A stretch of DNA of 36,216 nucleotides from NCBI GenBank assembly GCA_002346535.1, contig DDZZ01000018.1:1-36216 (forward strand), read 5' to 3'. A program made the translations under genes and the position numbers. The notes under the pieces were generated by a model that was not told where the DNA came from, made no database searches, and saw only the letters and a list, made by a program, of their open reading frames with translations. Positions 1-6,589 of this stretch are shown one piece after another (the first letter of the stretch is position 1; each line of letters starts with the position of its first letter). The DNA is from Opitutales bacterium UBA2995 (GTDB lineage: Bacteria > Verrucomicrobiota > Verrucomicrobiia > Opitutales > UBA2995).

Positions 1-30
1 CAGGCGCTCTTCCAACTGAGCTACGGCCCC
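1..30 (-). tRNA. tRNA 5' fragment, probably tRNA-Ala, cut by the window edge
   Basis: Read on the minus strand, bases 30 to 1 begin GGGGCCGUAGCUCAGUUGG and go on to a D-arm closing segment AGAGC. This gives an acceptor strand, the U8-A9 linker and a D-arm, as in a bacterial tRNA. The GGGGCCG acceptor start is typical of tRNA-Ala. The anticodon lies outside the window, so the isotype is inferred from the acceptor only. Confidence 0.85.
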
Positions 31-95
31 TCGCTAAAAGGAGTCGAAGCAAAAAGAGGTTTTCTTCTAGGTCAACTGCAATTTGGGACAGGTCA

Positions 96-731
96 TTATT
101 CGTAGATTTCATTTTTGAAGAATTGTCGAACAATCAACCAAAGCACTAGCGGTATTCCTGCGCTCAAAATTATGGCCAGGGTAGGGCTCTGAATTCCCGT
201 TGAGCCGATGTAGACGAAGGTAAACCCGAGTGGAATTGAGCCACATGCGACGGCCGACACAAATTTTTTGACCGGCATTCTTGACAATCCGGCCATGCAG
301 GCGACCACTTCTGGGAGGAGTGGCATCCAGCGAGAGAGCACGACGATGTAACCGCCGGCGTTTGAGAAGAGCCCGACGCCTGTATGGTAATCTTTTTCGC
401 CTAAAAGCTTTTTTGCAGCATGTGGGCCGAGTGCCCGGCAGAGGGAGTAGGCCACGAGTCCGGTCAGAAAGGTGCCACTCGCTGAAATAATTCCACCTAA
501 GAGGGTGCCGTAGACGTAACCCAGCGCTGACATCACCGCCGTCCCCGGAATTGAAAGAAGGAAATCCAGGAGCAATAATCCAAGGCCTGCGGCCCAGGCC
601 CAATCCTCATAATTCTGCAGCCATGCGACGGCGCCTTGTACAGAAAAAGCTTCTTTCATTGATTCGCCCCAAATGAGAAACGGGATCAGTAAAAAAATAG
701 CCAGAGCCAAAAATATCCAAAGCAATCTCAT
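96..731 (-). CDS. TVP38/TMEM64 (VTT/DedA-like) family membrane protein
   Basis: A 211-residue integral membrane protein. A hydrophobic segment at residues 3-20 is followed by a second near 45-62. A Gly/Ala-rich re-entrant region around 63-95 (SIPGTAVMSALGYVYG and onward) and the R-W-M-P-L-L-P motif near 134-140 match the conserved VTT (SNARE-associated) domain. Further membrane spans lie near 160-180 and 183-203. Family members sit in the inner membrane, and relatives in the wider VTT/DedA group act in lipid scrambling or flippase-like roles and envelope homeostasis; the substrate here cannot be read from sequence. The gene stands alone, divergent from the broken PNPOx-like gene. Its ATG lies in an AT-rich stretch without a clear Shine-Dalgarno. 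Confidence 0.85.
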   Translation of the reverse strand: MRLLWIFLALAIFLLIPFLIWGESMKEAFSVQGAVAWLQNYEDWAWAAGLGLLLLDFLLSIPGTAVMSALGYVYGTLLGGIISASGTFLTGLVAYSLCRALGPHAAKKLLGEKDYHTGVGLFSNAGGYIVVLSRWMPLLPEVVACMAGLSRMPVKKFVSAVACGSIPLGFTFVYIGSTGIQSPTLAIILSAGIPLVLWLIVRQFFKNEIYE

Positions 732-817
732 TTAATATAATTTACGAAATGCACAAACTTACGCCAAATATTTCCTGCTATTCCAGTCCTACTTGGCATA
801 ATATTATATTAGTGTTA

Positions 818-846
818 TTTAGGGTTTTCTTACTTATTGCTATAAT
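818..846 (+). promoter_or_regulatory. Promoter candidate with consensus -10 for the PNPOx-like gene
   Basis: A perfect TATAAT lies at 841-846 in an AT-rich divergent intergenic stretch, 17 bases upstream of the ATG at 864. The -35 position near 818-823 is poor. A start about 7 bases after the -10 would leave a leader of roughly 10 bases, close to leaderless. Confidence 0.4.
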
Positions 847-863
847 AGGTTTTAAGTTGTGCC

Positions 864-1310
864 ATGACCCAACCGCATCCCGAACCAATCGATCTGAAAG
901 ATTTACCGGATTTGGCTAAAGTGACTATGCGGTCAGCCAAATTTCCCATGCTGGCTTCAATTGATGGGGATCAACCACGGCTTCGGCCTGTATCCCCCGT
1001 GTGGACTGAAGGATTTACCGTATATGTGGCAAGTTTAAAGCAGTACCAATAGACCCACGAATTAGCTACCAACCCAAATGCCGAATTGTGTTACTTGGAT
1101 TCGGGTCATAACCAGGTTCGCATTACCGGAGTATCGGAAGTGCTTTCAGATAAGGCGCTCTTGCAACAAATCTGGGAGACAAATGCCCTGTTGCGCCAGT
1201 ATTTAGGAACTCCCGATAATCCTGATTTGATTATTTATAAAATCGTTTCCAATCGTGTGCGTTACATGCGGGAATGGGCCTTGGAATATTACGAATTGCC
1301 GGTGGAATAA
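864..1310 (+). pseudogene. Pyridoxamine 5'-phosphate oxidase-like flavin-binding protein, interrupted by one in-frame TAG
   Basis: The frame starting at ATG 864 codes 62 residues, meets TAG at 1050-1052, then continues in the same frame to 1310. The joined product of about 148 residues is the right length for a small split-barrel (PNPOx-like) protein. The N-terminal part has the family pattern of a short helix followed by a strand such as FPMLASIDGDQPRLRPVSPVW. The downstream half keeps ELCYLDSGHNQVRITG and a C-terminal RVRYMREWAL segment. The stop falls where relatives commonly carry Lys or Arg (KQYQ-stop-THELATNP), so a single AAG to TAG change is the simplest explanation. The rest of the frame is intact, so this is either a recent pseudogene, a readthrough product or a base-call error. 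Relatives bind FMN/F420-type cofactors or heme; the substrate is unknown. Confidence 0.75.
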
Positions 1311-1377
1311 AACGGGGCGAGAGGCAAAGGAAGAATGTCGAGGGGCTATTCACATAGGTTTTCTGGAGTCACTAATC

Positions 1378-2193
1378 TCAATTGTTCCTCACCTCCAGCG
1401 GCACGTATTGGAAGGAGGTCTGATTTTTGAGCTTTTCAGTCAGCTCCGCCTTCAGTGGTTCGATAGCAGAAATATCTTCGATCAGGTCATTGAGAAATTC
1501 TCTTTTGTAATCATCAGTCCACCGTGCGTTTTGTCTTAACTCGACAAGTTCACAACGCAGCTGGAGGCACTCCGCTTTAAATTCCGAGGCAATTGCGTTT
1601 TGTTTCACCTTTTTGCAGAGGCGCCTGTGTTCGGATTGCTCAAGAATTCCTTTCATGTGTTCCACAACTTTTTCCATACATTCGTTGGTTGCGAATTCAA
1701 TAGTGTCGCGACGGAAGCCGGTCATGATTATCCAGGCGTCAAAGAGGGGTTTCTTGAGCTCTTGTTTCGTGCGCCGACTGGAAAGGCTTAAATTTTTAGC
1801 GGACCAGTTTTCCAAATCCCTACCAACAACCAAAAAACGCTGGAGGGAATTGAGCATTATCAGCTTTTGGGTTAAGAGGTCCTGAAAGGGAGCGACATTT
1901 ACTGGAATGGTTTTCAGAAGAACAAAGAGTTGACTTTCGAAATCGGAGACGCGCCGCAAGTAAGCGATCCGCAACCAGAGGTTGTGGTAAATTTCACCGC
2001 AATAATGGCGGATTCGTTCTTCCTCGTGATATCCGGCTACCACCAAATACTCCGTAATGAAGTTGAGGTACTGATCGGCCACAATGCAAAAGGATTTGTG
2101 ATTGCCTCGTGCTGCTTTGTGTAGATTGGATTGGATTCTGTTTCGAAAATTAGAAACAGAAAGATTGAATTTTCGGATAGATAGCCAGCCCAT
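1378..2193 (-). CDS. Hypothetical protein, mostly helical
   Basis: A 271-residue protein that I do not recognise. It is rich in charged and leucine residues and has no signal peptide or membrane span, so it is probably cytoplasmic and alpha-helical. The C-terminal third (about 170-260) looks helical, with heptad-like leucine/charged spacing and basic patches such as HRRLCKKVKQN. It lies 30 bases downstream of another unrecognised gene on the same strand (2224-2925), so the two are probably cotranscribed. Codon use looks like that of its neighbours. No catalytic motif is visible. Confidence 0.6.
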   Translation of the reverse strand: MGWLSIRKFNLSVSNFRNRIQSNLHKAARGNHKSFCIVADQYLNFITEYLVVAGYHEEERIRHYCGEIYHNLWLRIAYLRRVSDFESQLFVLLKTIPVNVAPFQDLLTQKLIMLNSLQRFLVVGRDLENWSAKNLSLSSRRTKQELKKPLFDAWIIMTGFRRDTIEFATNECMEKVVEHMKGILEQSEHRRLCKKVKQNAIASEFKAECLQLRCELVELRQNARWTDDYKREFLNDLIEDISAIEPLKAELTEKLKNQTSFQYVPLEVRNN

Positions 2194-2223
2194 GATCGGA
2201 ATGGGTGAATTTTGAAAAGAGAA

Positions 2224-2925
2224 CTACTCGTCGTCTTTGATTCGACGATTCAGTTCTTCTCGACAGTCTTTCATGACTCGGAGCCAGATTTCACGAACAT
2301 CAAATAGTCGGCTGATAGATTCGATCTTGGTGGCTTCGAGTTTTGGATGATTTGTGGAATGAATGGATTCCAGAATATTAAAACTCTGGTTTAAGGTTTT
2401 TAATGCTCTTTTCAGCTCAGTAACGGTTAGGGCATAATCTGCCAAGTCCAGTGATTGTAGTGCGAGGAGAGACTCCAATTTCCCATCGTGAATCGATTGT
2501 ACTAGATTGAAACACAACTTGGGAGAGAGTTCATTGTTTGTTTCATTAAGCAAAGTTTCCCAGAGGTGGAGGATTGAATCAAACAGGCCCTGAACAGAGA
2601 TGTACACTGGATGCCGGTGCAGTGTGTAGGGATCCATATCGGAATCCTCGTCATCTTTTTGGGAATCAGATGACAATAATTCCTCTATCTCTTCTTCAAA
2701 GTTTACATCGTTCATGGACCAGTCAGATGCATCCCAGCCCATAAGGCGTGCGACTTCATCTATCCTGCCAGCGGATGCGGTAAGGGTGTTATATACACGA
2801 ATAAAACGCCGTGATTCGCGGTCTTGTCTTTGGAGGAATAATTCCCAGTCGTATTCGTTCCAAGCGAGTTCGCCTTTTTCCTCCCAGTCGCCCTCAGAAA
2901 ATGATTCGTGATCGAAATTTTTCAT
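2224..2925 (-). CDS. Hypothetical acidic protein
   Basis: A 233-residue unrecognised protein. Residues 1-30 are acidic and Trp-rich (EGDWEEKGELAWNEYDW). A very acidic stretch lies near 77-97 (EEEIEELLSSDSQKDDEDSD). The rest is probably helical, with leucine-rich segments such as LESLLALQSLDLADYALTV. There is no signal peptide or transmembrane segment. It is the first gene of a likely two-gene unit with the 1378-2193 protein. The acidic, Trp-containing N-terminus could suggest a protein-binding role, but nothing in the sequence assigns a function. Confidence 0.6.
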   Translation of the reverse strand: MKNFDHESFSEGDWEEKGELAWNEYDWELFLQRQDRESRRFIRVYNTLTASAGRIDEVARLMGWDASDWSMNDVNFEEEIEELLSSDSQKDDEDSDMDPYTLHRHPVYISVQGLFDSILHLWETLLNETNNELSPKLCFNLVQSIHDGKLESLLALQSLDLADYALTVTELKRALKTLNQSFNILESIHSTNHPKLEATKIESISRLFDVREIWLRVMKDCREELNRRIKDDE

Positions 2926-2949
2926 ACGGTTAGCCTATCGGCCAACAAG

Positions 2950-2990
2950 TGCCACACTTGGTAATATACGCACAGTGGCAAGTTTTTTTT
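2950..2990 (+). terminator. Terminator-like hairpin upstream of acylphosphatase
   Basis: TGCCAC (2950-2955) pairs with GTGGCA (2975-2980), followed within two bases by eight T (2983-2990). The loop is long (19 bases). A competing 5-base pairing, ACTTG/CAAGT, uses the same 3' side. No plus-strand gene ends nearby, so the element sits in the leader of the acylphosphatase gene. Confidence 0.4.
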
Positions 2991-3069
2991 ACTCAGAATG
3001 GGATATCAAAGTTGGCTATTGCACCTATTACAGCGATTGGTTAAAACTTGGCCTTTCATTCGCGGAAAT

Positions 3070-3348
3070 ATGGTAGAGACGGTAACTCATTTCACGGTAT
3101 ATTTTGAAGGGCATGTACAAGGTGTGGGCTTTCGGCTTGCCACTTTTCAGTTGGCAAAAGGTTACGAGGTAACGGGTTACGTTGAAAACTTGATTGATGG
3201 CCGCGTTCAGTTGGAACTCGAGGGGGATCGTGAGGAATGCCTGGGGTTGGTCAGGGCACTGTCCGAGGAAATGGCCGGTTTTATTCGGGATAAGACAAGA
3301 TTAGAGAGTACGCGCCAGCCTCATTGGAAGAAATTCACGATTCGCTGA
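3070..3348 (+). CDS. acyP: Acylphosphatase
   Basis: A 92-residue protein that hydrolyses the carboxyl-phosphate bond of acyl phosphates in the cytosol. The signature GHVQGVGFR lies at residues 14-22, with the catalytic Arg at the end of the motif. The catalytic Asn is in GYVENLIDGRVQLELEG (residues 35-51). The length matches the family at about 90. The frame is open from ATG 2998, but that would add 24 residues of non-family sequence, so the ATG at 3070 is preferred. It ends 8 bases before the decayed ABC ATPase, so they probably formed one transcription unit. Confidence 0.9.
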   Translation: MVETVTHFTVYFEGHVQGVGFRLATFQLAKGYEVTGYVENLIDGRVQLELEGDREECLGLVRALSEEMAGFIRDKTRLESTRQPHWKKFTIR

Positions 3349-3356
3349 AAACCGGT

Positions 3357-3815
3357 ATGGAATCGATGATTTGCATCCAAGATCTGGGCAAGATCTATTC
3401 CGACGGGTGGGGAAGAAGACGATTTACGGCACTCGAAGACGTTTCCTTCCAATCCGAGCTTGGTCATGTAATAGGTATGCTGGGTGGCAATTGTTCCGGA
3501 AAACGTACGCTGCTAAAATTGTTTGCTGGTTTAAGTAGGCCTACGAGTGGAGAAATACGCGTAGGTGATTTTAGTCCAGAGCTGGCAAATCATCAATCCT
3601 TGCTCGGCTATCTTCCGGAAAGGCCTACATTCCCAGGCCATTTAAGTCCTTTTCGATTATTAACTTACTGCGTCAAACTTAGTGGTCTTGACCGTGCGCA
3701 TCTCTCGGACTGTCTGGATGCTTGCATTGAGCAATGCGGATTGAATCCCCCTTTGATTACTGGAGATAGCCGACGCATACCATAGCCTATGATTTTGCTA
3801 GGTGGAGAAAAATGA
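3357..3815 (+). pseudogene. ABC-2-type transporter ATP-binding protein remnant
   Basis: The frame from ATG 3357 codes 142 residues and stops at TAG 3783-3785; intact family members have about 230-310 residues. It starts like an ABC-2/GldA-type ATPase (an A-loop segment, then FTALEDVSFQ). The Walker A reads GGNCSGKRTLL where GPNGSGKTTLL is expected, so the Thr after the P-loop Lys is replaced by Arg. A LGYLPERP Q-loop-like segment follows. The frame then breaks at SRRIP-stop, where LSKGYRQRV-type signature sequence is expected. In the same frame, right after the stop, comes PMILLGGE, which resembles a Walker B strand whose Asp is lost, so an internal deletion of the signature region is likely. 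Walker mutation plus deletion plus stop make it non-functional. Confidence 0.75.
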
Positions 3816-4028
3816 ATCATCCTTATCCGAGGAACAGCTTCGACAGATCTACGCCAGATACGCGATGAGGTTTTCTGAAAGATCGCGAGCTTCTTTTTTA
3901 GAGGGTCCGGCCTGCTATATGACGGGCTGTTTTTTAGCTGAAAAATTTCTCAATTGGCTAAATTATATTTGGATGAGGCTTCGGAATATTTACCGGATCG
4001 CGGATTAATCAACCCTCCTAATCCGTGA
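3802..4028 (+). pseudogene. Frameshifted ORF coupled to menA; identity unknown
   Basis: A frame beginning at GTG 3802 runs to a stop at 4008. A second frame picks up plausible protein sequence near 3940 (FLAEK joining to ISQLAKLYLDEASEYLPDRG) and ends with TGA at 4026-4028, which overlaps the menA ATG as TGATG. The junction is an A5 run at about 3941-3946, so loss of one A would explain the break. The N-terminal half (EEQLRQIYARYAMRF) could be the last part of the decayed ABC ATPase or a separate small gene. I do not recognise a family. Confidence 0.35.
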
Positions 4029-4900
4029 TGTTAATAAGACCTTGGATATTGGCCTCCCGTCCGAAAACCCTTCCTGCGGCCGCTGCCCCGGTATTGGTGG
4101 GATCGGCGATGGCCCATTACCTGGATCGTGTGGATTGGCTTCCTGCCGGAATTTGTCTTGTTTTTGCGTTACTCATCCAGATCGGGACCAATTTTGCCAA
4201 TGACTATTTTGATTTTAAAAAAGGTGCAGATACCGCTGAACGATTAGGACCTATTAGAGCGGTTGCGGCTGGGCTGATTAAGCCGGAAACAATGAAGTAT
4301 GCTACCGCCGCTATTTTTGCTCTGGCATTTTGTGTTGGGCTTGCCCTGATTACTTATGGAGGTTGGTGGTTGTTGGTCGTTGGCATTACCAGTGTTTTGT
4401 GTGGCTATGCTTACACGGCGGGTCCATTTCCATTAGCTTATGTCGGACTGGGAGATTTGTTTGTGATGTTGTTTTTCGGAGTTGTGGCCGTTTGCTGTAC
4501 TTTCTTGGTGCAGACTGGCTATTTTACCTGGGAGGTATTTTTGATTTCTACCGTAATAGGAGGCCTTATTACCAACTTACTTGTCATCAATAATATTCGG
4601 GATATAGAAACCGACCGAGTCGCCAATAAACGAACTTTGGCGGTACGCTTTGGCCGGACTTTCAGCATATGGGAATACCGTCTTTTTGTGGTCTGGGCTT
4701 ATGGTGCACCCCTATGGATGGTGCATCGATTCGACGATTTTTGGCTAGCGTTGCCTTTGATCAGTTTGCCCTTGGCATCCCTTCTTTGTATAAAAACCGG
4801 GTCCGCCAATTCTGGAGAATCTTATAACGCACTATTGGCCAAAACAGTTTTGTTGCTTGTATTGTATGTAACCACCTTGAGCCTGGGCCTGTTTTTGTAA
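4028..4900 (+). CDS. menA: 1,4-dihydroxy-2-naphthoate polyprenyltransferase (UbiA family)
   Basis: A 290-residue membrane enzyme that attaches a polyprenyl chain to 1,4-dihydroxy-2-naphthoate in menaquinone synthesis. The first Asp-rich motif NDYFDFKKGADT lies near residues 59-70 and the second, NNIRDIETDRVANKRT, near 188-203; these hold the Mg-diphosphate ligands. Eight or nine hydrophobic spans fit the UbiA fold. The N-terminal WILASRPKTLPAA is typical of MenA rather than UbiA or heme O synthase. A GTG at 4025 also lies in frame, but the ATG at 4028 overlaps the preceding stop as TGATG and is preferred. Its presence implies menaquinone-based respiration. No other men genes are in the window. 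Confidence 0.93.
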   Translation: MLIRPWILASRPKTLPAAAAPVLVGSAMAHYLDRVDWLPAGICLVFALLIQIGTNFANDYFDFKKGADTAERLGPIRAVAAGLIKPETMKYATAAIFALAFCVGLALITYGGWWLLVVGITSVLCGYAYTAGPFPLAYVGLGDLFVMLFFGVVAVCCTFLVQTGYFTWEVFLISTVIGGLITNLLVINNIRDIETDRVANKRTLAVRFGRTFSIWEYRLFVVWAYGAPLWMVHRFDDFWLALPLISLPLASLLCIKTGSANSGESYNALLAKTVLLLVLYVTTLSLGLFL

Positions 4901-4944
4901 TAAAGCGACCTTGGTTGGTTAGCTGAAAATATCTGCTAACTACT

Positions 4945-5259
4945 TTAGGCGAGTTTTGCCTTGAGGTCTTCTTTTTGGGTGATGCCAACCATGGTTTCAG
5001 CCAATTTACCGTTTTTGAAGATGAGCAGGGTAGGAATGGATCGAACTCCAAACTGGCCTGCTAAGGGGCCATTTTCATCCACATCCACTTTGTAAATCTT
5101 GGTGGAATCCTCCACTTCTCCTGAGAGCTCTTCCAGGATGGCTCCCATAGTTTTGCAGGGGCCACACCAGGGTGCCCAAAAGTCAACCAGTGCAGTGGGT
5201 GCGCTAGAGATCGCGTCGTTAAATGAGTCGGTAGATAAAGCGGTTATTTTGTTAGACAT
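4945..5259 (-). CDS. trxA: Thioredoxin
   Basis: A 104-residue protein with the canonical fold. The active site WCGPCK is at residues 28-33 after VDFWAP. The cis-Pro segment RSIPTLLIF is near 70-78, and the closing helix follows a GITQKEDLKAKLA end. It reduces protein disulfides in the cytosol with thioredoxin reductase, which is not in this window. The open frame extends 10 residues upstream, but the ATG at 5257-5259 gives the usual length and start (MSNKITAL). Its first codons overlap the end of the small membrane protein gene by 16 bases, so it is the last gene of the lptD-scpA cluster and may be translationally coupled. Confidence 0.95.
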   Translation of the reverse strand: MSNKITALSTDSFNDAISSAPTALVDFWAPWCGPCKTMGAILEELSGEVEDSTKIYKVDVDENGPLAGQFGVRSIPTLLIFKNGKLAETMVGITQKEDLKAKLA

Positions 5260-5540
5260 GTTTTTAACTTTGAAAAAAATAACAAACAAAAGGCAACTGA
5301 AACCAACGCGATTACGGCATCGAAAATGGGGCGCCCTTGAGATTCCTTGCGAGAGCCCGTTCTAACTTGGATTTTGTTAGTTTCTGTCAGTTTAGGATAG
5401 ACGAGGACAGAAGTACTGCCTCCTTGACGAGGGTTTAAAGGGATCACTGTTTTAGATGCGGTGGATACAGATATTTGATGCTCAGCCTCGGGGCCGTGAA
5501 CTTGCGGTTCGGGATTTCGATCTAAATTTTCTAATTTCAA
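5244..5540 (-). CDS. Small single-span membrane protein, function unknown
   Basis: A 98-residue ORF starting at TTG 5540, 6 bases after the preceding gene ends and overlapping trxA by 16 bases. Residues 1-70 are polar and low in hydrophobic content. Residues 71-89 form one strong membrane span (IFDAVIALVSVAFCLLFF), followed by a short basic tail. The tail-anchored layout and the tight packing between scpA-linked genes and trxA argue that it is real, but I know no family. A start further in would also be possible. Confidence 0.5.
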   Translation of the reverse strand: MKLENLDRNPEPQVHGPEAEHQISVSTASKTVIPLNPRQGGSTSVLVYPKLTETNKIQVRTGSRKESQGRPIFDAVIALVSVAFCLLFFSKLKTCLTK

Positions 5541-5546
5541 TGGAGC

Positions 5547-5792
5547 TTATTTCGGCGTATTTTTTTCGATAATGTCTTTTAGCTCGTCGGGCTCAATGGA
5601 TTCCAGCGATTTTCCCTTCTTTCCCATATCTTCGAACGTTTTCAGGACGGTCTCAGTCATTTTTTCATGAGTTTCCTGGGACCCTCCCATGATGGCAAAT
5701 TTTTCAGCGGTGGTAATGCGTTTGTGACCATCTTTATTGTCCAAACCCATACCCAATAGCACGGCATCTCGCGGTTTTTTATTAGCCTCCAT
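5547..5792 (-). CDS. Small conserved-looking hypothetical protein downstream of scpA
   Basis: An 81-residue charged, probably soluble and helical protein (MEANKKPRDAVLLGMGLD at the start, DELKDIIEKNTPK at the end). The frame opens earlier (ATG at 5849 and 5837), but the ATG at 5792 gives a short 11-base overlap with the end of scpA, the usual coupling arrangement. A DNKDGHKRITTAEKFAIMGG segment looks structured. I do not recognise the family; linkage to scpA is the only functional hint. Confidence 0.6.
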   Translation of the reverse strand: MEANKKPRDAVLLGMGLDNKDGHKRITTAEKFAIMGGSQETHEKMTETVLKTFEDMGKKGKSLESIEPDELKDIIEKNTPK

Positions 5793-6585
5793 GTTTTTCT
5801 GATACGAATACAGTGTCCTCTCCGGATTCAAGCTCATTTTTTGGAACACCTACGAAGTAGATTTCGCCAAAAGATTCGTCCTGCCAGATACTGACAGTAT
5901 TGAGACGGCTTAATTCCAAACAGGCCAAAAAAGTATATATGACCAATAAAATTGTTATTTTTCCCTGAAAAAGCGATGTTAATTCATGAGGTCCGGGTTC
6001 TTTACACACTTTTAAGATATATTCCATTCGATCAGCTATCGTAATGTAATCGTCTTCGATTTCTCCAATGATTAGCCGGTCTTTCAGGCGATTTAACACC
6101 TGATTGAACATGCCCCAAAGTTGCATTTTATCCGACTTTTTCAGCGGCCGTGGGCCGAGGTCAGCAGGTCTTCCATTTACTTCTCTGGGAACCAGATTTT
6201 GCTGGTGTGTGATCATAAAATCCAGGTCGCTGGCTGCTTCTTTAAATTTTTTATATTCCAGCAACTGGTGTACGAGTTCCCATCTGGGATCCAGATCCTC
6301 TTCTTCATCCTCCGTATGAGCAATCTGCTCACTTTTGGGTAGGAGCATCCTGCTTTTAATTTCCATCAGCGTGGCGGCCATGACGAAAAATTCTCCTGCC
6401 AACTCCAGATTGAGCGTTTCCATTTCGTAGATAACCGCCAGGTACTGCTGGGTGACTTGTTCCACGGGGATGTCGTAAATATCGATCTCGTGCTTGCGGA
6501 TTAAGAATAACAGCAAGTCAAGAGGGCCTTCGAATACTTGTAGCTTGATCGGATGATCCAAGCCTTTGAGAAGCGTTTCAGCCAT
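5782..6585 (-). CDS. scpA: Segregation and condensation protein A (kleisin)
   Basis: A 267-residue kleisin that joins SMC and ScpB in the bacterial condensin. The N-terminal signature FEGPLDLLLFLIRKHEIDIYDIPV lies at residues 19-42 and is diagnostic. It is followed by the helical SMC-neck-binding region with MAATLMEIKSRMLLPKS near 68-84. The acidic linker (EDEEEDLD) is followed by a helical region and a C-terminal winged-helix-like part, where FQGKITILLVIYTFLACLEL near 206-225 matches the usual ending. scpB is not in the window. The gene starts 4 bases after lptD ends and overlaps the next small gene, so it lies inside a tight operon. Confidence 0.95.
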   Translation of the reverse strand: MAETLLKGLDHPIKLQVFEGPLDLLLFLIRKHEIDIYDIPVEQVTQQYLAVIYEMETLNLELAGEFFVMAATLMEIKSRMLLPKSEQIAHTEDEEEDLDPRWELVHQLLEYKKFKEAASDLDFMITHQQNLVPREVNGRPADLGPRPLKKSDKMQLWGMFNQVLNRLKDRLIIGEIEDDYITIADRMEYILKVCKEPGPHELTSLFQGKITILLVIYTFLACLELSRLNTVSIWQDESFGEIYFVGVPKNELESGEDTVFVSEKHGG

Positions 6586-6589
6586 ATTT

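Noticed and set aside
864..1310. TAG recoding (pyrrolysine or stop reassignment) as an explanation for in-frame TAG in several genes
   Set aside because: Intact genes such as gltX and glnS end in TAG, and the other interrupted genes also carry TAA stops and frameshifts, so simple decay explains them better.
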